Made by a program: the position numbers and the translations under genes. 33,601 nucleotides of DNA from an uncultured Clostridia bacterium (GTDB taxonomy: Bacteria; Bacillota; Clostridia; Christensenellales; UBA1242), in contig CALVPQ010000016.1 of assembly GCA_944351415.1 (NCBI GenBank), positions 1-33,601 on the forward strand, written 5' to 3'. Within the stretch, counting starts at the first letter, position 1, and every line of letters starts with the position of its first letter. Below are positions 23,985 through 31,163 of the stretch, in pieces. The notes under the pieces are model-generated. The model saw only the letters and a program-made list of their open reading frames with translations. It had not been told where the DNA came from and ran no database searches.

Positions 23985-24488
23985 ATGGAAAAGAAAAAAA
24001 TTGATATAAATAAAGATATAAGAAAAAAAATGATATGGGCTATTATTATATCATGTATGTTTGTTGTTGGCATTCCACTTATTATAGTTGGTGCTATACA
24101 TAACATGGCTGTTATGGGAATTGGTATTGCTATGACTGTTATAGGTTTCTATGGAACACCACTTATATGGATAAGTTATGGGAATATGCGAACACTAAAG
24201 CATGTTGTTGATGCGGTTATGGACGACCACTTAACCAGCATGAGTGAAATAGCTTCTCAACTTCAAATACGTGAACGCCAAGCAAGAGACTACGTTGCAA
24301 CAGGAATAAAAAAGAAATATATCACTGGTTATATATTTGATGGTGCAAATCTTAAAAGTAATCAAAAAGAAGAGCCGAAGAAAAAGATTGTTAAAAACAT
24401 TTGCCCTAACTGTGGGGCAATCTTAGAAGTAAAAGAAAATGGAGGCTATCATTGCCCTTATTGCAATTCTACATTTGAAAAAGAATAG
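23985..24488 (+). CDS. membrane protein with winged-helix-like segment and zinc ribbon
   Basis: The 167 residues have two transmembrane helices (about 16-38 and 43-66) and a middle region (about 85-118) reading MSEIASQLQIRERQARDYVATGIKKKYI, which looks like a helix-turn-helix. A C-terminal zinc ribbon has CPNCG (about 138-142) and CPYCN (about 155-159). No family name is recalled with confidence; similar two-helix plus zinc-ribbon proteins occur in Clostridia near SPFH/zinc-ribbon operons like the one that converges on it. Its start has no ribosome site and a promoter immediately upstream. Confidence 0.75.
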   Translation: MEKKKIDINKDIRKKMIWAIIISCMFVVGIPLIIVGAIHNMAVMGIGIAMTVIGFYGTPLIWISYGNMRTLKHVVDAVMDDHLTSMSEIASQLQIRERQARDYVATGIKKKYITGYIFDGANLKSNQKEEPKKKIVKNICPNCGAILEVKENGGYHCPYCNSTFEKE

Positions 24489-24551
24489 AGTTTTTATCTA
24501 TATTTTTCTTGTTAAATAACAACTTTTTTTCTAAAACTAATAATCAAAAAC

Positions 24552-24592
24552 AAAAAAAACAGCAAAATTTATTCAATTTTGCTGTTTTTTTT
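24552..24592. terminator. bidirectional terminator
   Basis: A 17 bp stem (24553-24569 with 24575-24591) has the loop TATTC and A/T runs, between the zinc-ribbon gene and the convergent SPFH operon. Confidence 0.88.
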
Positions 24593-24594
24593 AT

Positions 24595-25047
24595 TTATTT
24601 TTCATCTTTACTTTCTTCTGCTTGTTTTTGTTCTTCTGCTTTTCTTTCATGATAATTTTTATACCCTGCTTTGTGATTATCTCCTTCGTCCCACTTAGAA
24701 CCACGCGAAGCAGTAATTGTTATGATAAGTCCAACTGCAACAACGATTGCTATTATTGGTATCACCAGATTGCCAGGAATAGCAAGCTCTGAAACAAGGC
24801 AAAGAACACCGCAAACAACAAGTGCAACTCCAAACCAGATTTTTAATTTTTTAATAGTGTTAGCATTTTGTTGAAAACAGCCTTGTAAAATTAAAATTAT
24901 TCCAAGACCTCCACAGATTATCACCCCTGCCCATGCAAGTGAGAAAAACCCAAAGGTTTCAGGAACTGTGAGTGATAAAATCCATAAAACAGCCGCCACC
25001 AAAACAAGAAATGCTCCAAGCAGTTTATACCATAAATTTCTTCCCAT
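24595..25047 (-). CDS. four-helix membrane protein, end of SPFH operon
   Basis: The 150 residues contain four hydrophobic segments (about 8-28, 32-53, 68-90 and 95-114), then a highly charged tail ending in KAEEQKQAEESKDEK. No motif gives a function. It is the last of four genes read together; GGAGGG precedes the ATG and only 9 bp separate it from the previous stop. Its place suggests a membrane partner of the SPFH/zinc-ribbon proteins, comparable to the membrane subunit YdjH in B. subtilis, though sequence similarity was not established. Confidence 0.75.
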   Translation of the reverse strand: MGRNLWYKLLGAFLVLVAAVLWILSLTVPETFGFFSLAWAGVIICGGLGIILILQGCFQQNANTIKKLKIWFGVALVVCGVLCLVSELAIPGNLVIPIIAIVVAVGLIITITASRGSKWDEGDNHKAGYKNYHERKAEEQKQAEESKDEK

Positions 25048-25056
25048 AAAACCCTC

Positions 25057-25470
25057 CTATCTTAAAACTACATTTGCAGAAACTGCAGAGATTATATCAC
25101 CTTCAGTTAATACAATTGAAGAAAAATGTTTATATTCCCTAACAAGTCCGCCAATTCTTATATTTATTTCTTTTATATTTTCATCAGCTGTTAAAACAGT
25201 GTATTTGCCAGCCAATAAATCTTTACCAACTTTATATTCCTTCCCACACTGAAGCATAACATCACCTTTTCTAAGTGTTACCCTAACGTTATCATTATCT
25301 TCAACAACGTGAGCATCTTTTGTGTATCGAACACCATCAATCACTTCAAACCCATCAACTTTTTTATCTTTGTCTTTAATTTTTTGTTTTCGCATTGTTA
25401 TAATCCAGCCAAAGATAACAAGTATAAGTGCAACTGATACACAAATTAAAGCTATTTCACTCCAATTCAT
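25057..25470 (-). CDS. single-pass membrane protein, SPFH operon
   Basis: The 137 residues have one N-terminal transmembrane helix (about 5-26), a short basic linker (RKQKIKDKDKK) and a soluble domain rich in predicted beta strands (VRYTKDAHVVEDNDNVRVTLRKGDVMLQCGKEYKVGKDLLAGKYTVLTA style). The domain would face the cytoplasm if the positive-inside rule holds. No known family is recognised. A very strong ribosome site (GAGGGGGAG) precedes the ATG, 13 bp after the previous stop. Confidence 0.75.
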   Translation of the reverse strand: MNWSEIALICVSVALILVIFGWIITMRKQKIKDKDKKVDGFEVIDGVRYTKDAHVVEDNDNVRVTLRKGDVMLQCGKEYKVGKDLLAGKYTVLTADENIKEINIRIGGLVREYKHFSSIVLTEGDIISAVSANVVLR

Positions 25471-25483
25471 TTTTCTCCCCCTC

Positions 25484-26611
25484 TTACATATACATGAATA
25501 GTAATATTATGCCGGTAATTAAAAGTAGTGACAATATTACAGTAAATGTAACTTTCAGTGCAGAAACTGGTGTTTTTCCACCAATCTTTCCATTGTATCC
25601 ATTTATATAAAAGTTATAAAGCTTGTTCTTAAAGTTATAGTGACCTACATAAATTGGAACAAGAACATATTTATATTGTTCACTTAAAAATGTTGTGTTA
25701 ACATGAAGAGCAACTTTCACATCATAATCATAACGTTTAAGTATCTGTCTCTCAATACTATTATTCATTATGGTTTTACATTCATTCCAGCATTCTTGAC
25801 CTGATTTGTTGTATGTATTTGCAAAATATCCACGTAAATAATCTGTTCTATATTCCACTGCCTTTTTTGTTGGAAAAGGCTCTATCTCTTTGATTATATT
25901 TGTTGGAATTGTAGTTGAAGCTTGAACTAAAAGGTCGTCAAATGAAACATCTTGAAAACCACTTATCCTAAAATAACGAGTTTCAGTGTGTGCAACCCTT
26001 TTCCCATTAATATGGCTGTATCTTACAACATATTTGCCAAGTGTTCCATTATATGAACTTTTGGTTGCTGCATCAAAGGTAAAAACTGGATTATAAATTC
26101 CATGTATTTTTTCAAGTTTTAACGACTTTTTAAAGTCTCTTGGTGCATATTTCTTTTTCTTTGCCCATGTATTAGCAATATGGACAGCTTGTTTTTTATC
26201 CACTTTAAAAGGTGTTATCCCTTGTGGTTTTAGCCCTGGCAATTCTTCGGTTTTAACAATATTACTTGTGCCACAAAATGGACATTTCATTGATATTTCT
26301 TGCCCATCAAGAATTTCTTTAGCACCACAGCTTTCACACTGATAAACCTCAGCCTCTGTCCATACACTGCCATTTTTTAAAAGCTCGCCAAGGTCTCGTT
26401 CTTCAACTATTGTATGATTATTAACTTCAAAATAACTTCCACAGTATAGGCAATTCATTTTCTGAGTAGTTGGGTCAAATACAGCTTCGCCTCCACAATT
26501 TGGACATTTAAAAGTTGTGACTTCCAAGTTATCATCACTATATAATTTGTCTTTTGGACTTTGTTGCTCCGCAAATGCCTGTGTCACACTTTCCCTATTA
26601 TTATTTTCCAT
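25484..26611 (-). CDS. double zinc-ribbon membrane protein (YdjG-like)
   Basis: In the 375 residues, two N-terminal zinc ribbons are visible: C36/C39 with C54/C57 and C92/C95 with C110/C113. A soluble region of about 200 residues follows, then one C-terminal transmembrane helix (about 350-372). This layout matches TFIIB-type zinc-ribbon proteins such as B. subtilis YdjG, which with YdjH and YdjI anchors the stress protein PspA at the membrane. The frame opens ten codons earlier, but the ATG at 26611 shares its A with the TAA stop of the upstream SPFH gene (TAATG), showing translational coupling. The zinc ligands are all intact. Confidence 0.8.
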   Translation of the reverse strand: MENNNRESVTQAFAEQQSPKDKLYSDDNLEVTTFKCPNCGGEAVFDPTTQKMNCLYCGSYFEVNNHTIVEERDLGELLKNGSVWTEAEVYQCESCGAKEILDGQEISMKCPFCGTSNIVKTEELPGLKPQGITPFKVDKKQAVHIANTWAKKKKYAPRDFKKSLKLEKIHGIYNPVFTFDAATKSSYNGTLGKYVVRYSHINGKRVAHTETRYFRISGFQDVSFDDLLVQASTTIPTNIIKEIEPFPTKKAVEYRTDYLRGYFANTYNKSGQECWNECKTIMNNSIERQILKRYDYDVKVALHVNTTFLSEQYKYVLVPIYVGHYNFKNKLYNFYINGYNGKIGGKTPVSALKVTFTVILSLLLITGIILLFMYM

Positions 26612-27654
26612 TATTTCAATTTCCTTCCGCACTCTGGGCAAAATTTTGCATTCGCTTTTACCTCAGTTCCACAATCAGGACAAACTAGCTTTAACTTTTG
26701 TCCGCATTCTGGACAAAATTTAGGACTTCCATGAAGCACAGCATTACAGTTTGGACAGGTTTTTGTTGGCATTTGAGTTTTTGCTTGATTTTGGTTATTC
26801 AAATTTTGCATCTGTTGCATATTGTTTGCAAAGATATTGCCAAGTCCCATACCCATGCCAAGCCCCATACCTGCACCCATTGTTCCGCCTGCAGCACCTG
26901 GGTTCTTAGCAGCTTCTTTCATCGCTTCAAGAGTTTCCATCTGAGTATAAACGTCCATATTATTTCTATACATACCAAGAGTGGTGTTTTTATCAAGGGC
27001 TTTTTCAAGTTCTTCTGGAAGTGAAAAACTTTCAAATACAAAATTAGTGAGTTCAAGTCCAATTTTCTTAAAATCTCCTGCCACTTTTGTTTGAACTATC
27101 TTTGAAAGCTCTTGCAAATTCCCTGCCATATCAAGCACGGCGATTTTACTTTCACCTATTGCATCTGATATGCCACTGACAACCATACTTCTAAGATAAT
27201 CAGTTATTTGAATTGTTTCAAACTTTGTGTTAGTTCCGCTCAAGTTTTGCATAAGCACATAGGCATCATCTACCTTGAATGAATAGTTACCAAAGCCACG
27301 GATTCTTACCGCACCATAATCCTTATCACGAACAAGAATTGGATTTACTGTTCCCCATTTTTGATTGGTGAACTGCTTTGTATTTACAAAATATATATCT
27401 GACTTGAATGGTGTTTCAAAACCATACTTCCAAGACATAAGTTTTGTTAGAACTGGCATATTTTCGGTGTCTAGTTTATAAAAACCCGGTAAAAAAACGT
27501 CGGCAAGTCTGCCCTTATCGACAAATATAGCCACTTGGCTTTCCCTAACAGTTAAAGCAGAACCTTTATTTACATGGTCTTTATTTATTGGATATTTCCA
27601 TATAATTAAATTACTATTTGTGTCGGTCCACTCTATATTTTTTAAAATTCCCAT
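26611..27654 (-). CDS. SPFH-domain protein with zinc ribbons (YdjI-like)
   Basis: The 347 residues begin with an SPFH/band-7-like domain (about 1-215) of the 'virion core protein' type: ALTVRESQVAIFVDKGRLADVFLPGFYKL, then TDYLRSMVVSGISDAI. A helical part is followed by a striking Gly/Met-rich linker (GTMGAGMGLGMGMGLG, about 254-269), an Asn/Gln-rich stretch and two or three CxxC zinc knuckles at the C terminus (CPNC, CPEC, CPDC, CPEC). This is the domain order of B. subtilis YdjI. It is the first gene of a four-gene operon with AAGGAGAGG upstream. It has no membrane helix of its own and probably binds the cytoplasmic face through its partners. Confidence 0.85.
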   Translation of the reverse strand: MGILKNIEWTDTNSNLIIWKYPINKDHVNKGSALTVRESQVAIFVDKGRLADVFLPGFYKLDTENMPVLTKLMSWKYGFETPFKSDIYFVNTKQFTNQKWGTVNPILVRDKDYGAVRIRGFGNYSFKVDDAYVLMQNLSGTNTKFETIQITDYLRSMVVSGISDAIGESKIAVLDMAGNLQELSKIVQTKVAGDFKKIGLELTNFVFESFSLPEELEKALDKNTTLGMYRNNMDVYTQMETLEAMKEAAKNPGAAGGTMGAGMGLGMGMGLGNIFANNMQQMQNLNNQNQAKTQMPTKTCPNCNAVLHGSPKFCPECGQKLKLVCPDCGTEVKANAKFCPECGRKLK

Positions 27655-27815
27655 TACCCTCTCCTTATTATAAAGTTTAGCATATAAATGTTTTAAAAAG
27701 CAAATATTTTTTGATTTTTAATATATATGCTAATTATTTAACTATTTTTATATTTATTAAGTAAAAATTTATCCGCGGAGATAAAGTTTGAGTTTAGATA
27801 AAGTTATCCGCGGGT
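27655..27815. other. divergent promoter region and direct repeats
   Basis: No gene is present. TATAAT (minus, 27667-27672) lies so close to the SPFH gene that transcription from it would remove the ribosome site, so another -10 such as TAAACT further out is more likely. Direct repeats of ATCCGCGG follow toward cloverleaf element 4. Confidence 0.5.
27771..27813. repeat. direct repeat pair, 35 bp apart, before element 4
   Basis: ATCCGCGG occurs at 27771-27778 and 27806-27813. The second copy ends 2 nt before the outer stem of cloverleaf element 4. Between them AGATAAAGTT is itself repeated. CCGCGG is self-complementary, so the copies can also act as inverted repeats. Confidence 0.7.
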
Positions 27816-27905
27816 GCTAGCGACAAGCACGCTTGCAAGCATGCAAACAAAAATCTGCGATTTTTGTTTTAAATTTAAAAAGTTTTTAAATTTATTGTCG
27901 CTAGC
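27816..27905. repeat. cloverleaf element 4: outer stem with three hairpins
   Basis: The outer stem is a perfect 10 bp (GCTAGCGACA 27816-27825 with 27896-27905). Inside are hairpin A (GCACGCT/AGCATGC with one mismatch, 27827-27844), hairpin B (10-11 bp, 27845-27869, AAACAAAAAT arm) and hairpin C (12 bp arms, 27870-27894, TAAATTTAAAAA arm). Only 27826 and 27895 are unpaired at the junction. It lies between divergent transcription units, so it cannot be a 3'-end terminator for either. Confidence 0.88.
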
Positions 27906-27940
27906 CATAAATAAATTCAAAAAATTTGAAATTTTGCTTG

Positions 27941-27974
27941 ACTTAAAGTTTACTTTAAGTTGTATTCTTATAAT
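27941..27974 (+). promoter_or_regulatory. palindromic operator and -10 box of DUF362-larC unit
   Basis: ACTTAAAGT-TT-ACTTTAAGT (27941-27960) is a perfect inverted repeat ending 8 nt before TATAAT (27969-27974). A TTGACT at 27938-27943 overlaps its left edge but is 25 nt from the -10, too far for normal sigma-A use. Regulator binding probably controls this promoter. Confidence 0.55.
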
Positions 27975-28052
27975 GAAAGGAATTCATATTGATTATTTTA
28001 GCATTATGCTTGTTAATAATCAAAAAAGGATTACTTTTAAAAGGAGTAGAAT

Positions 28053-28946
28053 ATGGAAAAATCAAAAGTGTATTTCACAAAAGACATTTCGCAAGAAGGA
28101 CTTATCAAAATCTACGAAGCTCTAAAGCGAGATTTAAAAGGAAAAGTTGCAGTTAAAATTTCAACAGGCGAACCAGGTGGACACAATTTTTTGAATCCTC
28201 AACTTATAAAGCCACTAGTCGACAAACTTCATGGCACTATTGTTGAATGTTGCACTGCATATCATGGAAGAAGATATGAAGTAAAAGAACACTGGAGGGC
28301 AATCAAGGAGCACGGCTTCTTAGATATTGCTCCAGTTGATATTATGGACGAAGAGGGAGAGATGAAAATTCCTCTTGAAGGTGGCACTCACCTACATGGC
28401 TATGACATCGTTGGCACTCACCTAAAGAACTATGACTCTATGCTTATGCTTTCACATTTTAAAGGTCATGCTATGGGTGGTTTTGGTGGAGCACTTAAAA
28501 ACATGAGTATTGGTGTTGCATCAAGAAATGGAAAAGCTTGGATTCATTCTTCAGGGCATACCGACGTTCCAGACAAGTTATGGGATTATGTTTCTGACCA
28601 AGATGGTTTCCTAGAAAGTATGGCAGAAGCTTGCAAAGCCGTAGTCACCTTCTTCAAGCCAGAAAACATGGCTTATATAAATGTTGCAAACAGGCTTTCT
28701 ATTGACTGTGACTGTGACTCTAATCCACACGAGCCAGAAATGGCAGATATAGGTATATTTGCATCGCTCGACCCAGTTGCACTTGACCAATGCTGTTATG
28801 ACCAAATAATGAATTCAACAGACCCTGGCAAAACATCACTTGTTAATAGAATGCTAGACAGGCATGCAATCCATACTGTTGAAACAGCAGCAAAACTTGG
28901 ACTAGGTTCAAGAGAATATGAAATAGTTAGTATTGATAAGGACTAA
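28053..28946 (+). CDS. DUF362-domain protein
   Basis: The 297 residues match the DUF362 family (KVAVKISTGEPGGHNFLNPQLIKPLVDKL at about 31-59, then MLMLSHFKGHAMGGFGGALKNMSIGVASRNGK at about 131-162). Members are often fused to ferredoxin domains; here there is none, though DCDCDSNPHEPEMADIGIF carries a Cys-rich turn (about 220-240). The biochemical role of DUF362 is not established. AAAAGGAG precedes the ATG. The next gene, a LarC homologue, starts 2 bp after the stop, so the two proteins are made together and probably act on one pathway. Confidence 0.85.
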   Translation: MEKSKVYFTKDISQEGLIKIYEALKRDLKGKVAVKISTGEPGGHNFLNPQLIKPLVDKLHGTIVECCTAYHGRRYEVKEHWRAIKEHGFLDIAPVDIMDEEGEMKIPLEGGTHLHGYDIVGTHLKNYDSMLMLSHFKGHAMGGFGGALKNMSIGVASRNGKAWIHSSGHTDVPDKLWDYVSDQDGFLESMAEACKAVVTFFKPENMAYINVANRLSIDCDCDSNPHEPEMADIGIFASLDPVALDQCCYDQIMNSTDPGKTSLVNRMLDRHAIHTVETAAKLGLGSREYEIVSIDKD

Positions 28947-28948
28947 TA

Positions 28949-29725
28949 ATGGCTAATATTTTATTTGACTGCTATAGTGGTGTTAGTGGAGATATGATTG
29001 TTGGCGCTCTTCTAGATTTAGGGGCAGACTCAAACATTCTTCTAAAAGCTATAGAAAGTTTAAAATTATCAGATTTCACAATAAAAATATCAAAAATCAA
29101 TAAGAAAGGAACTCTTGCCACTGATTTTGATGTTATTTTAAAAGAAAATAATTATGACCATGATATAAATTTCCTTTATGGAAATAAAACAATTCAAACA
29201 TCAAAATTTGAAAAAAGAAATCTTCAAAAAGTAAATGAAATAATAGAAAATAGTTTACTTACAAAAAAAGCAAGAGAAATTGCTAAACAAATTTTTGAGG
29301 TTGTTGCAAAGGCTGAAGCCAAGGCACACAATATAGAAATTGAAAAAGTTGTGTTTCACGAATCCGGTGCTATGGACTCAATTATAGATATAGTTTCAAT
29401 AGCTGTTTGTTATGATAACTTGAAAGTTGATAATGTTTTTATCACGAATTTGCGTGAAGGAAAAGGTAAAATTCAAACCCGTGTTGGCTTTCTACCAATT
29501 CCCACCCCTGCTGTTAAAAACGTGTTAGAGATGTATCATACAAAAGTTGACAGTTGTGAAGAAAATGTTGAGCTTATCACCCCAACCGGAATTGCAGCTA
29601 TCGCTGTTCTTTCAAATTTTCAAAAAATAAAAGATAAAAAATTCAATATAATTAAAACTGGCTATGGAGCCGGCAAACGAGATTACGATTTGCCGTGCAC
29701 ATTAAAGGCTATGATTATTGAATAA
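28949..29725 (+). CDS. larC: LarC N-terminal domain (LarC1-like) nickel-insertion protein
   Basis: LarC inserts nickel into the pyridinium bisthiocarboxylate cofactor of lactate racemase. The 258 residues match the N-terminal half: ILFDCYSGVSGDMIVGALLDLGA (residues 4-26), VVFHESGAMDSIIDIVSIAV (about 131-150), GFLPIPTPAVKNVL (about 181-194), ELITPTGIAAIAVL and GYGAGKRDYDLP near the end. Full LarC is about 400 residues, in some species made from larC1 and larC2 by a frameshift. Here the stop is followed by AT-rich non-coding DNA, so no larC2 exists in any frame nearby. No larA, larB or larE is in the window. Function may differ from canonical LarC. Confidence 0.78.
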   Translation: MANILFDCYSGVSGDMIVGALLDLGADSNILLKAIESLKLSDFTIKISKINKKGTLATDFDVILKENNYDHDINFLYGNKTIQTSKFEKRNLQKVNEIIENSLLTKKAREIAKQIFEVVAKAEAKAHNIEIEKVVFHESGAMDSIIDIVSIAVCYDNLKVDNVFITNLREGKGKIQTRVGFLPIPTPAVKNVLEMYHTKVDSCEENVELITPTGIAAIAVLSNFQKIKDKKFNIIKTGYGAGKRDYDLPCTLKAMIIE

Positions 29726-29910
29726 ATTATTTAAAACCATAAATAATTTGATAAATTCTACATATTTTTTAAATATTTTTTAATATTTTTTGATATTTTT
29801 ATAATTTATTAACTTTAAATTGCAGTCCTTTCAGCTTATTAACTACTATTTAAACCTAAATATTTATTATTTAAAAAAATTATAAAATTTATTTTAAAAG
29901 GAGTTTATTT
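29726..29910. other. AT-rich spacer with weak hairpin
   Basis: AAATTATTTA (29724-29733) pairs with TAAATAATTT (29740-29749) but lacks a T-run, so termination behind larC is doubtful. The ECF gene has AAAAGGAG upstream and no clear promoter; readthrough from larC is possible. Confidence 0.4.
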
Positions 29911-30486
29911 ATGATTGAAAGTATCTTAGTTTCAAAAAATGTTCAAACAAAAACAAAAATCACAATTAAAACATTAATTTCAGTTGGACTTATTGTTTTA
30001 GCCGTTGGACTTCCACAACTTGTTCACTTAGTTGCCGGAGCACAAGGCGGAATGACGTGGCTACCTATGTATCTTCCTGTTCTTATTGGTGGCTGTCTGC
30101 TTGGAACTTGGTGGGGACTTGGCATCGGAATTGCATCACCTATTATAAGTTTTCTAATCACCTATGCTGCAGGCTCACCAATGCCAGCACTTGAAAGATT
30201 GCCTTTTATGGTTCTTGAACTTGCTGTTTTTGCTGGCGTTACCGGTTTATTCTCTAAAAAAATCGCCACAAATAAATGGCTTGCCTTCCCTGCTGTTATG
30301 CTAGCACAAGTTGCAGGAAGAGTGACATTTATCACAGCTGTTGCAATTTTCCAAAGTATACTTAGTTTTAATGTTTCAACTATTTGGAGTCAAATTCAAA
30401 CAGGGCTTATTGGACTTTTCCTTCAAGCACTAATTGTTCCATTTGTTATCGTTCTATTAAGCAGTGTTTTAAATAGGAAAAAATAA
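29911..30486 (+). CDS. ECF transporter substrate-binding (S) component
   Basis: The 191-residue integral membrane protein has about six hydrophobic segments (from residues about 22 to 187). Features include GGMTWLPMYLPVLIGGCLLGTWWGLGIGIASPIISFL and the pairing LPFMVLELAVFAGVTGLF. This pattern is typical of ECF S components, which bind a vitamin or metal and dock on a shared EcfT/EcfA module encoded elsewhere. The ligand is not readable from the sequence; nickel or a cofactor precursor would fit the neighbouring LarC homologue, but that is inference. AAAAGGAG precedes the ATG. The stop overlaps the next start (TAATG). Confidence 0.8.
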   Translation: MIESILVSKNVQTKTKITIKTLISVGLIVLAVGLPQLVHLVAGAQGGMTWLPMYLPVLIGGCLLGTWWGLGIGIASPIISFLITYAAGSPMPALERLPFMVLELAVFAGVTGLFSKKIATNKWLAFPAVMLAQVAGRVTFITAVAIFQSILSFNVSTIWSQIQTGLIGLFLQALIVPFVIVLLSSVLNRKK

Positions 30487-30902
30487 TGACGGACTTAGAA
30501 AAAGCAAAAAATATTTTATCTCAAGGGCATTCAGTTGTTGCAATCAGTGGTGAAAATGCCTATATCTCAGACGGCAAAGGCATAAGTCCACTTATTCAGT
30601 TTATTGATAATAATACTTCTCTTGAAAATTTCTCAGTTGCTGATAAAATTGTTGGCAAAGCAGCGGCAATGCTCTTCGTTAAACTTAAAGTAAATAAGCT
30701 ATATGCCGAAGTCTTAAGTGAAGCTGGAGAAAAAATTCTTCAAAAATATAAAATTCAATATAGTTTTAATACAAAAACTGATAAAATAATCAATCGTGCA
30801 GGCAATGATATTTGTCCGATGGAAAAATGTGTTAGCAATATTGATGATATAGAACAAGCTTATCAAACACTAAAAAATCAACTTGAAAAATTAAAAAAAT
30901 AA
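30486..30902 (+). CDS. DUF1893-domain protein
   Basis: The 138 residues match DUF1893, a small cytosolic family with a deaminase-like fold: DLEKAKNILSQGHSVVAISGENAY (about 3-26), SDGKGISPLIQFID, VGKAAAMLFVKLKVNKLYAEVLS (about 57-79) and the conserved NRAGNDICPMEKCV (about 99-112), whose Cys residues may bind a metal or cluster. It overlaps the ECF gene by one base, so translation is coupled. A role in salvage or modification of the imported ligand is plausible but unproven. Confidence 0.8.
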   Translation: MTDLEKAKNILSQGHSVVAISGENAYISDGKGISPLIQFIDNNTSLENFSVADKIVGKAAAMLFVKLKVNKLYAEVLSEAGEKILQKYKIQYSFNTKTDKIINRAGNDICPMEKCVSNIDDIEQAYQTLKNQLEKLKK

Positions 30903-30908
30903 GTATTT

Positions 30909-30941
30909 TAAAATATAGCAATTCTTTTGCTATATTTTTTA
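30909..30941 (+). terminator. terminator of ECF-DUF1893 unit
   Basis: AAATATAGCA (30911-30920) pairs with TGCTATATTT (30928-30937), followed by T's. Confidence 0.8.
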
Positions 30942-31040
30942 AAAAATATAAATTTTTTTATATTTTTTATTATTTTTATTATTTAATATTTTAAATTACT
31001 AGGAAAGAATACAATAATCATCAAAAAAATAAAAAATTTA

Positions 31041-31069
31041 TTGACACAAACAAAATTTTTTAATATAAT
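31041..31069 (+). promoter_or_regulatory. consensus sigma-A promoter of TerD-domain gene
   Basis: TTGACA (31041-31046), 17 nt, TATAAT (31064-31069). The predicted start is the G at 31076, the first base of the leader hairpin. Confidence 0.88.
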
Positions 31070-31075
31070 GATAAT

Positions 31076-31150
31076 GTAAGCACTCGAGCCAACTCTTATT
31101 TCAAACTATGTAGAAGAAAGTTAGATTGGCCTAACGTGCTTACTTTTTTT
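31076..31150 (+). promoter_or_regulatory. leader hairpin and T7 run at the mRNA 5' end (attenuator or small RNA)
   Basis: GTAAGCAC (31076-31083) pairs with GTGCTTAC (31136-31143), then after an internal loop GCCAA (31088-31092) pairs with TTGGC (31126-31130), with a partly paired apical part. T7 (31144-31150) follows directly, and the ribosome site AGGAG comes only 3 nt later. It has the form of an intrinsic terminator that must be read through to express the gene. No known riboswitch consensus is recognised. Confidence 0.7.
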
Positions 31151-31163
31151 ATAGGAGTGGCGT

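Noticed and set aside
27814..28052. Small plus-strand reading frame upstream of the DUF362 gene
   Set aside because: It runs through cloverleaf element 4 and the promoter palindrome, lacks a ribosome site, and overlaps the well-supported DUF362 gene in another frame.
29724..29749. Terminator behind larC
   Set aside because: A 10 bp AT hairpin exists but no T-run follows, so it is not called as a terminator.
31076..31150. yybP-ykoY (manganese) riboswitch for a ter-type gene
   Set aside because: That riboswitch regulates TerC-family membrane proteins, not TerD, and its conserved loop sequences are absent.
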